Origin: Platerodrilus igneus
Taxonomy: Eukaryota > Arthropoda > Insecta > Coleoptera > Lycidae
NCBI GenBank assembly: GCA_036346225.1
Contig: JARFIW010000999.1
Span: 8,055,501-8,119,500 of the forward strand
DNA: 64,000 bases
Direction of reading: 5' to 3'
Of the stretch, positions 11,130 through 20,535 are shown piece by piece (positions within the stretch are counted from its first letter, which is position 1; every line of letters begins with the position of its first letter). The notes under the pieces are model-generated. The model searched no databases. It had not been told where the DNA came from and saw only the letters and a program-made list of their open reading frames with translations. A program made the position numbers and the translations under genes.

Positions 11130-12170
11130 GTCTACCTACGACATAGAAAAGGAAGAATAGCAGTTCGGACCAAAAATCAAAGAGATTTTGTTCCGTAATG
11201 TTTATATTATCGTTCATTAATTCTATTTTTTCGTAAGAGTGTTTAATTGCCGTTACTGTAAGGGATGTCAAGTCTGATTTAGTAGCATTTTGCCATAAGC
11301 TTTTCAAAAAATTTATAAATACGTTTTTATCTATTTGTCCTTTGGTAATGTTCACGTTATTTGGATTTTCAAGTGTTCTAAAACATTTTGATGGAGATAT
11401 TACGAAAAAGAAATTTTGTCGATTCCTTTTAGTTGTTAAATTGTATCGTCGTAATCGTGCTCCTTTTAACTTAAATTTCTGATTTAAAAAATCGCGATAA
11501 TCGATAAGCTGTTCCTTTAACTTTTTTGATGAGTATTGTAATTTTGTACCTAAAATTATATTATTAATTTTGTTTCGAACTTTAAGACTTGGATTGTCTT
11601 TCAAGAATTCACTAATGATATCCATTTTGCATCTTAAGGTAATAATGTCTTTTGTCAACCTAATTTTCAAAGACGGTTCACTTATGTAACAATTCCATTT
11701 AGCTGTTTCATTAATTGACGATTATTCATTTATCTGTAAACGTGTTAAAATAGCAGAGTAGAGTAATTCATATAAAGATGTCAAATCAAGTTCAAAGGTT
11801 TTCAAAATGTTTTTCAAAGTTATTTATGTTTGATAATATTTCTTCTGTTTCACTTTTGTATTTCAATTTTGGTCACCTTGGTCGATTGTTGGGATTTGAT
11901 TCTTCATAAAATTTTTAATTTCTTGATATCAAATCGTAGACAGAGTTGTCTGTCAATGTTACATTACTAATTGAATTTTGGTTAGGTGTTGTTACGTCAG
12001 TTACGCATTCTTCAATGTTTTTATTATAAAATACGTTGCCTATTTCTCTTGAATTTCTAGTTCGCTTAGGTATTTATTTTTAATTATCACGATTCTTCTA
12101 TCGACTACATTTTGTATTGATAGATTTAGTTCACGATATTTTTTGAAAAATCATTGTGTATTAAAAATCT
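11130..12170 (-). pseudogene. non-LTR element N-terminal region
   Basis: The 5' part of the restriction-endonuclease-type element, displaced from its RT by the BEL insertion. The open stretch 11104-11670 includes KGARLRRYNL and NRQNFFFVISPSKCFRTLEN followed by FINFLKSLWQNATKSDL, a basic and aromatic segment I recognise from upstream of the RT in this type. Weaker matching frames run on to about 12170 (KYRELNLSIQNVVDRR). The last ~10 codons of the open stretch already run into BEL sequence. Confidence 0.6.
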
Positions 12171-12346
12171 CCAGCCCTGAAGCGGCGTGTCTTCACATTT
12201 ATTAACATAATAAAATGAACGTATTATGTCAAGATTCATTTTTATTGTCCATTTAATACGTTTACCACTCTTATTGCAAACAGCAATGCTTAAAGCAATT
12301 TGTGTGTTAACAATATTTGTAGTTCTCGGTTGGAGGTTGACTAATA

Positions 12347-13657
12347 CAGTATTGCCCGAAATAAACAGTACTGAAACTAAGTTGGCGGTGTTTTTATGCG
12401 TGCGCTGTCACACTCAAGTTAGCTAGTATAGACCTGTCAAGTAAACCTCAAACAAGTAATTAGTAGGGCCTAATTGTTAAAAATGGTGTTAAGTACAGAG
12501 GAGAAAGTGTTTCTGGTAGAGCATTATTTTCGTTCATACGGAATCGGCCGACGTAATGGTGCAAGTTTGCTATACGTGTCTGATCAATTCACACAAAGGT
12601 TTAATAAACGTTCTCCAAGTAATGCTGTAATTTTGAAGGTTATTGAAAAGTTTAGAAATACAGGTAGTATATTGTGCCAACGAAAAGGAAACTCGGGGCG
12701 TCCCAGGACAGTTAACAACAACAATAACCATGAACGTGTTTTTGAGCAAATCTTAGAAAATCCGAAAGTCAGCCAGGCAAGGACAGCGTTACAACTTGAT
12801 TTAAAAGAACTTCCTTTCAAAGAATCCTGAAGGAGCTGGGTACATTTTCGTATGTGATTCAGGTACATCAACAACTACATCCTCGGGATTATCGCAGTAG
12901 AGTGGAATATTGCGCCAGAATTCTCGCGTTACAGTATGAAAATCCTGAATTTTTGAAGAATGTTTGGTTTTCAGACGAAGCACATTTTCACTTGTCAGGC
13001 TATGTGAATCGTCGCACAAATCGATTTCTGGGCTTTGCCAGACCCGATGAGGTTCAAGAGGTTCCTTTACATAGTGAAAAAGTGAGTGTCTGGTGTGCTG
13101 TTTCCGGACACGGAATCATTGGTCCGTACTTTATCGAAGAGAATGGTAGGCAAGTCACACTTAATCAACAGAGGTACAGACAAATTTTAACACGATTTAT
13201 CCCTGATCTACGTCAATTCTGTCGTGCACATAACTTGGCATTTCGAAACCAATTTTTCAGCAGGACGGGGCAACTTGCCATACTGCTGCCACAATTCGTC
13301 AATTTCTTCAAGAACATTTTCCAAGCAAATTCATATCACGATTTACTGACTTCCTTATCCTTCACATTCTCCAGACCTCACACCTCCAGACGCATACATT
13401 TGGAGCATGGCTAAAATGCCGTTTTCAAACGGGCACCACAAACCATCGATAAATTAAAGGATGCCGTTAGAGTCTTCTTCGCAGCCCTGAGACAACCCTT
13501 ATTCAATAACATGACCAGAAACTTAGAACATCGTTATGAAGTCTGTCTCGAACGAGGAGGTGCACATTTAGAACATATAATAAAGTGTCAATAATATGTA
13601 TTTTTTAAATATACAAAACAATTACAATTTCAGTACTGTTTATTTCGGGCAATACTG
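12347..13657 (+). mobile_element. Tc1/mariner-type element, perfect TIRs
   Basis: 1,311 bp with perfect 31-bp terminal inverted repeats beginning CAGTATTGCCCGAAATAAAC (12347-12377, mirrored at 13627-13657) and TA on both sides (12345-12346, 13658-13659). The conserved ends suggest a fairly recent insertion. The transposase on the plus strand is broken by at least three frameshifts (separate entry). Confidence 0.93.
12474..13592 (+). pseudogene. Tc1/mariner-type transposase, frameshifted
   Basis: The N-terminal DNA-binding region reads LSTEEKVFLVEHYFRSYGI, then SILCQRKGNSGRPRTV (12474-12830), the helix-turn-helix layout of a widespread arthropod group. After a frameshift near 12830, 12854-13414 holds RDYRSRVEYCARIL and the first catalytic motif WFSDEAHFHLSGYVN, then KVSVWCAVSGHGIIGPYF. 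The second catalytic motif (FQQDGATCHTA) is readable only after another frame change near 13255. The third region with SPDLTP follows a further change near 13350. All three acidic motifs survive in the DNA, so decay is mainly by small indels. Confidence 0.88.
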
Positions 13658-13803
13658 TATGTTTTCCGCTACAGTGTTCACTATTTCTGTTGCAATATGT
13701 CCTACATGAACATTTATATAGGAAGGCCCTGCTTCTTCTAAATCATTGTTACATAATTTCCAGTTGTTTTAATTGATAAAATTATTAAAACGGTTATCTA
13801 TGG

Positions 13804-13936
13804 TCCCTGTATGTTTGTTGTGGTTTGTTTAGTAAATAATAATTATTTTGAAAACGATCCTAGGTTATGGATCGAAACGTTAATAAAGATAATTTTAAAA
13901 ACTATGAGTGGTTTAATACCCAAAGAAGATTAAGAA
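13804..13936 (+). mobile_element. 133-bp Penelope-like fragment with TSD
   Basis: An insertion flanked by a perfect 12-bp direct repeat GGTTATCTATGG (13792-13803 and 13937-13948). About 100 bp (from ATTATTTTGAAAACGATCC to AAAGAAGATTAAGAA) match units in the composite at 31266-33019. The first ~28 bp (TCCCTGTATGTTTGTTGTGG) are the inverse complement of the right end of that composite. The segment GATCC-N8-GGATC-GAAAC has the stem II and GAAA shape of a hammerhead, but no CTGATGA precedes it. Confidence 0.75.
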
Positions 13937-14039
13937 GGTTATCTATGGGGTATAATCTTCTTGGTGTTTTCCATTTATTGATGTAGTTATTTTCATTTTC
14001 GCTGTGAATGTCATCAAATGTGCTGTCAAATGATACATT

Positions 14040-14680
14040 ATTAGCCATTTTTAGAGTTCTGTATCTTATAAGGTATAACGGAACCTTTATAAGATTACTG
14101 TCGTGTCCGTCCGTCCGTCCGTCTGTCACAGAGGTTTTTCTCGAAAACTATGTAACGTAGGAATTTGAAATTTGGCACAATGCTAGGTCTTTATGGCGCG
14201 CACATATATCGACAATCAGAAAATAGAAAATAATATTTTTAGATTAAAATGGCGGAGGTTAATTCGGTCAAAAGAAAACAAGTTTTAATAAATATATCGT
14301 GTGAGGTATCATTTGAAGGAGGATTCTAAAAGGCTTCTAAAAATTTTTTTTTAATAATTTTCGGTCCAGTAATCTTCATGATATAGCTCACAATGTGCCA
14401 AAAAATGACCGTCTAGCCTCCCCCACTCCTCGTTCTCCTACATTTCCAAAGGGAAAATTTTTTTAAACACAGTGATATACAACGTATTTACTAATGTACC
14501 AGTACAATGTCGGTCAATATATTCATTTTTCAGCTATCACAATCAAATTTGAATAAGATTTAAATATACATAAAAAATAAAAACAGCTTAATGTGGTTTA
14601 TTGATTGCTCCCTGTAGTATTGGTACGGAACCCTAATCGTGCGAGCTCGACTCGCTCTTGGCTAACTTTTTTATTTGTGT
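14040..14680. repeat. dispersed insect-type repeat
   Basis: A short (GTCC)n run (14104-14123: CCGTCCGTCCGTCC) precedes sequence ending GGTACGGAACCCTAATCG and GCGAGCTCGACTCGC. I recognise this pair of sequence blocks from a repeat common in insect genomes, but I cannot name its class. No coding frame is convincing. Confidence 0.5.
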
Positions 14681-15012
14681 GGTTATTCGTGGGGTTTTAT
14701 CAATTGAACACTATAATGATGCAACAACAAGCCAATCAAATATATTATATATGTTATATGTATTTCTGAGGATATAAATTGTTACGTTTCAACACGGTAG
14801 TTAAAATTAAAAGTTCGATAATTACAACACCGGTAGCATGGTGTAATAGACACTATCAACAGTTGGCTGCACTTATTCGTATACAGATTTAGGGCGCGTC
14901 AACTATCAATGATGTCATCAATATTACGCAATCCTACGCAAATTTACTACATTTTTAACACCAAGAATAAGGCATGCACAATATAAAAATAAGTAAAAGA
15001 TTACTCACATCA
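14681..15012. other. no gene seen
   Basis: AT-rich spacer between a dispersed repeat and a GC-richer block. No motif recognised. Confidence 0.45.
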
Positions 15013-15540
15013 GGTATCCTGCTTCTGCCTGAAATTGCACTCGGGCAGGCCTCTAACCACTCCAGTCGGGGCTCCTCCCGAAGGAATTAGAGATGAACGT
15101 CGACGCTAGCAAAAGCGTACGGAACGGCTCCGGCTAGCTACGGTAGACATGAGGTCTCTCCATCTACAGATGTGGAGGTCGGTAGGCCCTAGGTGACGCA
15201 GATTCTTACCTATGTAAGGTTTGGACAGGAAGAGGTATAAGGTAGACAAACAAACGATAATTAGGAAAGGAACTACATAGGTAAACCCTAACGATACGTT
15301 ACCAGAGATAGAAAAGAGCACTTAACTTCACGACGATATCCGGTAAAAAAGCCACGTTATCGCGAGAGAAGCGGAGAACTCTCCACCCCATTGTCTAGTA
15401 TTGCCCTAACCCTCTAGGGATAAGCACACTACGCAAACTTACTACTCTGACGTACGGAAGTACCGCCTAGTCCATTTAAAAATTCTCGCGTCTCGCGTAT
15501 TTGAAAATTATGGCGGGAAACTTCCGTATATCAAAAAACT
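15013..15540 (-). other. GC-richer block of unknown nature
   Basis: About 530 bp clearly richer in GC and CpG than its surroundings. On the minus strand it ends with a donor-like site, CCTGAT|GTGAGTAATC (15002-15017). The only open frame (15106-15321, minus) is short, with a hydrophobic stretch and no recognised domain. It could be a 5' exon with promoter-type composition, or the LTR/leader of an unrecognised retroelement. Nothing decides between these. Confidence 0.3.
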
Positions 15541-15633
15541 TAACATAAAAAACATGTTGAAGTGCAATGGCACGTAACAAAATATTTAATTTTTAGTCAG
15601 AGCTATACGTTGTCGTTTAAGCAGGGCTTACTA

Positions 15634-15635
<2 letters not shown>

Positions 15636-15713
<78 letters not shown>
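15636..15713. repeat. (ATT)n microsatellite
   Basis: About 26 uninterrupted ATT units, so long and pure that it is probably polymorphic. Confidence 0.95.
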
Positions 15714-15715
<2 letters not shown>

Positions 15716-15984
15716 AGCTAAAAACTTCGTTTACCGTGCTGTCGTTTGGAATGTTGACACAGGATTATTGAAGTTAATGTTCAATATACATAAAAAGTAT
15801 AGTGATACCTACATTAAAGAAGAAACGAATATCGGTCTTTTTCATACTTTCCATTTAAAGTTGCAAAATTTAAAATATATTGCGATGTTAACATTAAAGT
15901 AATGCAAAGAAATAAATAAAAAAGAAATTATTTCATCGAAATTCTAATGAAGTATTTTAAGGTTCGTTATCTGAAGGATGTTAT

Positions 15985-16618
15985 ACCTTATGGAACTTCT
16001 AGAAAGGGAGACTTCAGAGTAATTCACACAGGAACAGAGCAAGGAAATTCGGGTGTGGGGATATTTATGCGAAAAAAGATAGGATACCGTGTAGAAAATT
16101 ACTTACAAAAGAACGAAAGAGTACTCATGGTAAGATTAAAATCTAAACCGGTAAATACAGTAATAATACAAGTATACATGCCCACCTCTAGCTACAGTGA
16201 CGAAGAGGTAGAAGCGATCTACAAAGATATCGAAGACATACTAAGATACGTAAAAAGACATGAAAATTTAATAATTACGGGGGAATTTTAATGCAGTGGT
16301 AGGTGAGGGTAGGGAAGGAACGGTAGTAGGTTTATTTGGTTTAGGCACGAGAAATGACAGGGGAAATAGGCTGGTAGAATTTTGCGACAAGAACAATTTA
16401 ATCATCACAAACACATTATTTCAACATCATGCTAGAAGACGATATACGTGGAAGATGCCAGGAGATATAGTGAAAAATCAAATAGATTACATTCTTGTTA
16501 GACAACGGTTTAGGAATCAAGTAAAAGGCTGTAGAAGCTACCGAGAAGCAGACATAGACACTGACCACAACATCGTAATTATGAAGGCCGCACTTAAATT
16601 TAAAAATTTGAATTTTTA
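15985..16618 (+). pseudogene. APE endonuclease of a non-LTR element
   Basis: Apurinic-endonuclease-like domain in two frames, truncated at both ends. GDFRVIHTG, SGVGIFMRKKIGYRVENYL, VNTVIIQVYMPTSSYSDEEVE (15947-16291) and RNDRGNRLVEFCDKNNLII, RRYTWKMPGD, QIDYILVRQRF, DIDTDHNIVIM (16296-16619) give the full motif order, including the terminal S/TDH-type box. The frame breaks at about 16285 inside the catalytic GDFNA motif, where an extra A turns it into GEF-stop. No RT follows. It is the same family as the longer copy at 53.7-56.5 kb (minus). Confidence 0.88.
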
Positions 16619-16884
16619 GCAATTTATACTAGGCTGGTTACAGTTTAGAATCGTATAATAAGGTTATTATGAGAAAAATATTTCTTTTGGATTAATTACA
16701 GCGTATAATAGAATTTTGCGATACAGATATTGGCATGTATGTTGAAATGTTGAAACAATAAGTTATGCATAATTGAATTTATATTCAGCTTATCGTAAAT
16801 AAATTCAAAATAAAGTATCTGTTCATATCATTGATTAATAATAATAATTATGTTTATCTCAATTATATTAATAAAAATATTAGC

Positions 16885-17500
16885 AAAGCGCTTCGGGCTT
16901 GTTCACCAAGCAAGACAATTTCCACAGCCCTCCCACAATCGAAATTTGAATTTTTTCTACGTCATTCGTTTGTGCACCGTAGCTACACAGTGAACGAACG
17001 TTTGTGCACCTTTTTATACAAAGATACGAAAAAAACAAAAATGGGGCTGTGGAAACAGCAGCGCCCCACCCCCCCCACCACCAAAGAAATTTCGGAATTT
17101 TTATAGTCAATCGTTTGTGCATCGTAAGTGCACAAATTTGCACGGTATACGAACGTTTGTGCACATCTCTATACGGAGATACGAAGAAAATAAAGTGGAG
17201 CGGCTGTAGAAACGGTAGCCCCCCAAGAAATTCCGGTTTTTTATAGCCAATCGTTTCGTAGGTGCACAAATGTGCACAGTATACGAACGTTTGTGCAAAT
17301 TTCTATACGGAGATATGAAGAAAATAAAGTAGGAGAGCTGTAGAAACAGCAACTACTCTTCAAAAAATTCCGGATTTCTTTATAGCCAATGGTTTGTGCA
17401 TCGTAGGTGCACAAATGTGCACAGTATACGAACGTTTATGCACTTCTCTATTCAGAGATGTAAAGAAAATAAACTGAAAATATCAGAAGTTTCATGTTGG
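16885..17500 (+). repeat. ~125-bp minisatellite, locus 1
   Basis: Four to five tandem units of about 120-140 bp. Each contains a GTGCACAAA...TTTGTGCAC inverted pair around a TATACGAACG core, CTATACGGAGATACGAAGAAA and GGCTGTAGAAACGGTAGC-like segments. The array starts with GCTTGTTCACCAAGC and CAATTTCCACAGCCC. The same array occurs inverted at 34780-35285, and further single units lie at 18290-18540 and about 19670. The open frames through it are repeat artefacts. Confidence 0.85.
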
Positions 17501-17577
17501 TCTCGGAGATCAAAATATTTTACTTGTATACCTTCGTATAGAGGACAAAAGCGCATCAAAAGAAGATATATGTTCTT

Positions 17578-18310
17578 GTTATCGTGGTTTGAAGCATCCG
17601 GCAAAATTGTAAATTCAATTTACTATAATCAACATTTAATTCTTTAATCGCTGTACGGCTCAATACATTTACTACAATAACTTCTATTTTCGTCCAATTT
17701 CTTGAAAAATTTAACATCGAAAAACCCGAAGCCGTGGCACGGTTGACGCACTTACGTCTCTCAGATTTTATATGCTGTTCAATATTACCGGTACCGCTAT
17801 GAGACACACTGAATTCTGTACGTATACGCATACGACATCCTAGGGAGTTGTAAACTAATATTAAATATGGACTTGCATTTCGGCATAGTTAAAATGGAAG
17901 TTTCCAAAACAAAACATTTCGAACGCGAGCGTTAGTGGAAACAACCACCAATCGAAAAAAGGCGATACGTAGTAAGAGGTACTCAAGGCGTGGACGGTAA
18001 GCAAACCAAGACGTCCGTCTTCTGTCCGCTCATACCTTCCCAACCCATTTTGCATTATCCATCCACAACAAAATTTTTGTAAGAAAACGTCTTTCATTTG
18101 ATGAACGCTGAAATTTGGGCAGTTCTATGTTTATTTTTTTATGTTATAGTTTGAGAAAGTGTACAAACGTTACGCCCTAACGAACAAGTATCCATAAAGA
18201 AGAGAAGAAATTTGTTTGGTAAAAAAGTTACCATTTCTGCGGACTGCGATCTCCGTAAATTATCTTCCTTTTACCTTAGTGTACGAAATTGCACAAACGT
18301 TGAAATTTTT
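17578..18310 (+). repeat. large inverted repeat, left arm
   Basis: About 730 bp matching the inverse complement of 19690-20400 with scattered substitutions and small indels. A ~26-bp stretch near 20123-20150 is absent from this arm. Shared segments include AATATGGACTTGCATTTCGG, GAACGCGAGCGTTAGTGGAA and TATGTTATAGTTTGAGAAAG-like sequence. The arms enclose about 1.38 kb. The pair behaves like the long TIRs of a DNA transposon or fold-back element; I cannot identify a transposase. Confidence 0.85.
17600..17886 (-). pseudogene. zinc-finger-like N-terminal frame, left arm
   Basis: From ATG at 17886 on the minus strand the frame reads MPKCKSIFNISLQ, then continues after a shift as FSVSHSGTGNIEQHIKSERR and MLNFSRN. 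Basic MPK(R/C)K starts followed by an F-S-x-x-H-x-G-x-x-[DN]-I-x-x-H-I-K segment are known from N-terminal zinc-finger (BED/TTF-like) domains of hAT-type and related multicopy proteins. Here the Cys pair before FSVSH is gone. The same frame is present, inverted, in the right arm (20084-20386). The domain call is inference from a short pattern. Confidence 0.4.
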
Positions 18311-18540
18311 GCAGAATTTTGCACAGATGTGCACAGTGAAGCAGCGTTTGTGCACTTCTCTATACAAAGATACGAAGATATTAAAATGGCGGGGCTGTAG
18401 AAACGACGGCCTCCTCACCCAAGCAATTCTGAATTTTTATTATAGGAAGTTGTTTGTGTATTGTAGATGCACACATGTGCAGAGTGTACATAGATTTATC
18501 CACCTCCACATACTAAGATACGAGAATATTATTTTTCGGT
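18290..18540 (+). repeat. minisatellite units inside the inverted repeat
   Basis: Two units related to the array at 16885-17500 (GTGCACAGTG, CGTTTGTGCACTTCTCTATAC, GGGGCTGTAGAAACG). They lie just inside the left arm, so the minisatellite sits both outside and inside the arm. Confidence 0.7.
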
Positions 18541-18682
18541 AGCCCAAACATAAGTGGCGACCTACCACCGATGCAATCCCATATTATCTAAAAGCCAATC
18601 GCTTTCGCATTGTAGGTTGACAGCAGTCAGTGCACAACGTGCAAATATTTGCGTACTCTCGCAATCGATGTGAAATACTAAC

Positions 18683-19552
18683 TAATGCAGGTGCGCGAAG
18701 TTAGCCGCATTTTTTTTTTAATTTTACAAAAAAGTTTGTGTTATAATTAGGTGCCATTTTGCGCCGTTAAAACTAAATTTTACGCTCTCTTAGCATTCAA
18801 GTTATTTTAAAAATATGTTTTTCCGGCCTTACATGTAATTTTTTTCCAATGCTTCACCCGAAGGTACTACATTGGCCAGGAAGCGAGTTCTTTTTTACCT
18901 GAAAAATTTTGAATTTTGCCTAACCCTTGCTGTTCTAAGCAAGGTAGGGATCTTTAACGTGCGTGACAACACTCACACACGAGACCTCCAATTTACCTCT
19001 CATCCGAACGAGGGTGTATTTTTGTGAAAAATGCTCGCCTAACATTTTTCAAGCGGACCGTGCGGGGATATGAACCCGAGTTTACGCAGCTACGTTTGTT
19101 TTCGTTTTTTCAAAAAAAAATTGTGCTATAAATAGACGTCAATTAGGCGCTATTTTGCGTCGTTAAAACAAAATTTTGCGCTCACCTGACAAATAAGTTA
19201 TATTTAAAAAAACTATTGCTTCGGCCAAATTCAGGTTGCCGCATTTTTTTGGTATTTTGAAAGAAAATTGTGTGCCATAATTAGGCGCTCAATAGGCGCC
19301 AATTTGCACCCTTAAAATAAAATTTTGCGTCCTCGTTGCAAGCAAATTATTTAGATAACCTTCAGTAGGCGCGGTTCACGCATCTACGGAAAATTTCCTA
19401 AATAACTTGTTCGCAATAATTTTTCTAATGTAACTTGTTTACTAGGCGGACGCAACATTTTGTTTTAACGGCGCAAAATAATGCTTAATTATGCCACAAA
19501 ATATTTTTTGAAATTTAAAGAGTGCGCTAGCTTCACGCACCTAATCAATACT
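18683..19552. repeat. inverted/tandem repeat block in the loop
   Basis: A ~130-bp unit recurs: 18683-18830 direct, 19090-19220 direct, 19230-19365 direct and 19395-19552 inverted. Shared cores are AATTAGGCGC and CGTTAAAACAAAATTTTGCG. The outermost copies have complementary ends (GGTGCGCGAAGTTAGC at 18683 and GCTAGCTTCACGCACC at 19537), giving a nested palindrome. A SINE copy (about 18850-19085) interrupts it between the first two units. Confidence 0.65.
18850..19085 (-). mobile_element. SINE copy, head truncated
   Basis: Minus-strand relative of the SINE at 53242-53539. Shared body segments include ACACCCTCGTTCGGATGAGA-like sequence, the GTGTGTGAGTGTTGTCACAC-like segment and CAGCAAGGGTT. At the 5' side (near 19075) the B box is degraded to GGTTCATATCC and the A-box part of the tRNA head is missing. 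Confidence 0.8.
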
Positions 19553-19689
19553 AGCTGTGCAGAAATTAATTCGAGCTGTCCACATAAACGGCAACACTTT
19601 TCCTACGCGCTAAACTCAAGGTTTTTAGTGATTTTTGTGATTGGACATACATGATTCTACAAAAATCTTAACGTTTGTGCACTTTTGTA

Positions 19690-20400
19690 CACTAAGGTAA
19701 AAGTAAAGCGGTTTGCGGAGACCGGAGATCATAGAAATCGTAACTTCTTTACCAAACAAATTTCTGTTCTTCTTATGGATAATTGTTCGTTAGGGCATAG
19801 CGTTTGTACACTTTCTCAAACTATAACATAAAAAAATAACCATAGAACTGCCGTACTGTCAGCGCCTATCAAATGAACGACATTTTCTTTCAAAAATTCA
19901 GTTGTGGACGGATAATGCAAAATTGGACGGGAAAGAATGGGCGAACAGAGGAGGGGCGTCTTGGTTTGCTTACCATCCACGCCTTGACTATTTTTTACTA
20001 CTTATCGCCTTTTTCCAATTGTTGGTTGTTTCCACTAACGCTCGCGTTCGAAGTGTTTTGTTTTGGAAACTCCCATTGTAACTATGCCGAAATGCAAGTC
20101 CATATTTAATATTAGTTTACAAGCAAACTGTTTATTAAGCAAACGAATACTCCCTAAGATGTCATATGCGTAAACGTATAAAATTCAGTGTGCCTCATAG
20201 CGGTACCAGTAATATTAAACAGCATATAAAGTCTGAGAGACGTAAATGTGTCGACCGTGTCACCGCTTCGAGTTCCTCGATGTTAAATTTTTCAAGAAAT
20301 CGGACGAAAACAGAAGTTATTGTAGTAAATGTATTGAGACGCATAGCGACTAATGTTGATCATGGTAAATCGAATTTGCAATTTTGACGAATGCTTTAAA
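19690..20400 (-). repeat. large inverted repeat, right arm
   Basis: Inverse complement of 17578-18310. Compared with the left arm it carries an extra CAAGCAAACTGTTTATTAAG-type stretch near 20120. Beyond 20400 the similarity ends, and the LTR-like repeat begins at 20536. Confidence 0.85.
20084..20386 (+). pseudogene. zinc-finger-like N-terminal frame, right arm
   Basis: From ATG at 20084 the plus-strand frame reads MPKCKSIFNISLQANC and stops after about 29 codons. A second frame (20166-20387) continues with FSVPHSGTSNIKQHIKSERR and SSSMLNFSRNRTKTEVIVVN. It matches the left-arm copy residue by residue with a few substitutions. Both arms therefore carry the same reading frame pointing away from the loop. 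The preceding CxxC of a BED-like finger is not visible, so function is uncertain. Confidence 0.4.
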
Positions 20401-20535
20401 CCACGTGTTACGTGCCGAAATCGGCCGTAGACATTCATATAGTTTTGATATGCGGGAGTTTCGCGCCATAAATTTGAAAGACTTGTTGTGCGTATTTCCG
20501 TCACGTCAGAAATGCGTTGCGCGAATTTCGCGCCG

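Larger units (their letters stand above)
4853..12170 (-). mobile_element. non-LTR retrotransposon, nested insertions
   Basis: A minus-strand element interrupted by two later insertions: an LTR at 6444-7074 and a BEL/Pao copy at 7593 to about 11126. Its pieces read in order N-terminal region (11130-12170), RT fingers/palm (7105-7592), RT catalytic part (6040-6443), then a zinc-knuckle and PD-(D/E)XK-like C-terminus (5176-5803). This order, with the endonuclease after the RT, fits elements with a restriction-like endonuclease (R2/NeSL-type) rather than an APE. The 3' end runs into an (AAT)n tail at 4853-4929, a common 3' tail for non-LTR elements. The 5' limit is approximate. Many stops and frameshifts make it dead. 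Confidence 0.75.

Noticed and set aside
15106..15321. 71-residue minus-strand frame with a hydrophobic segment, possible small membrane protein
   Set aside because: No domain, no second membrane pattern, no supporting context; hydrophobic stretches arise easily from T-rich codons.
16831..17647. Several open frames rich in Cys, His and Arg
   Set aside because: Their peptides repeat with the ~125-bp minisatellite on both strands, so they are repeat artefacts.
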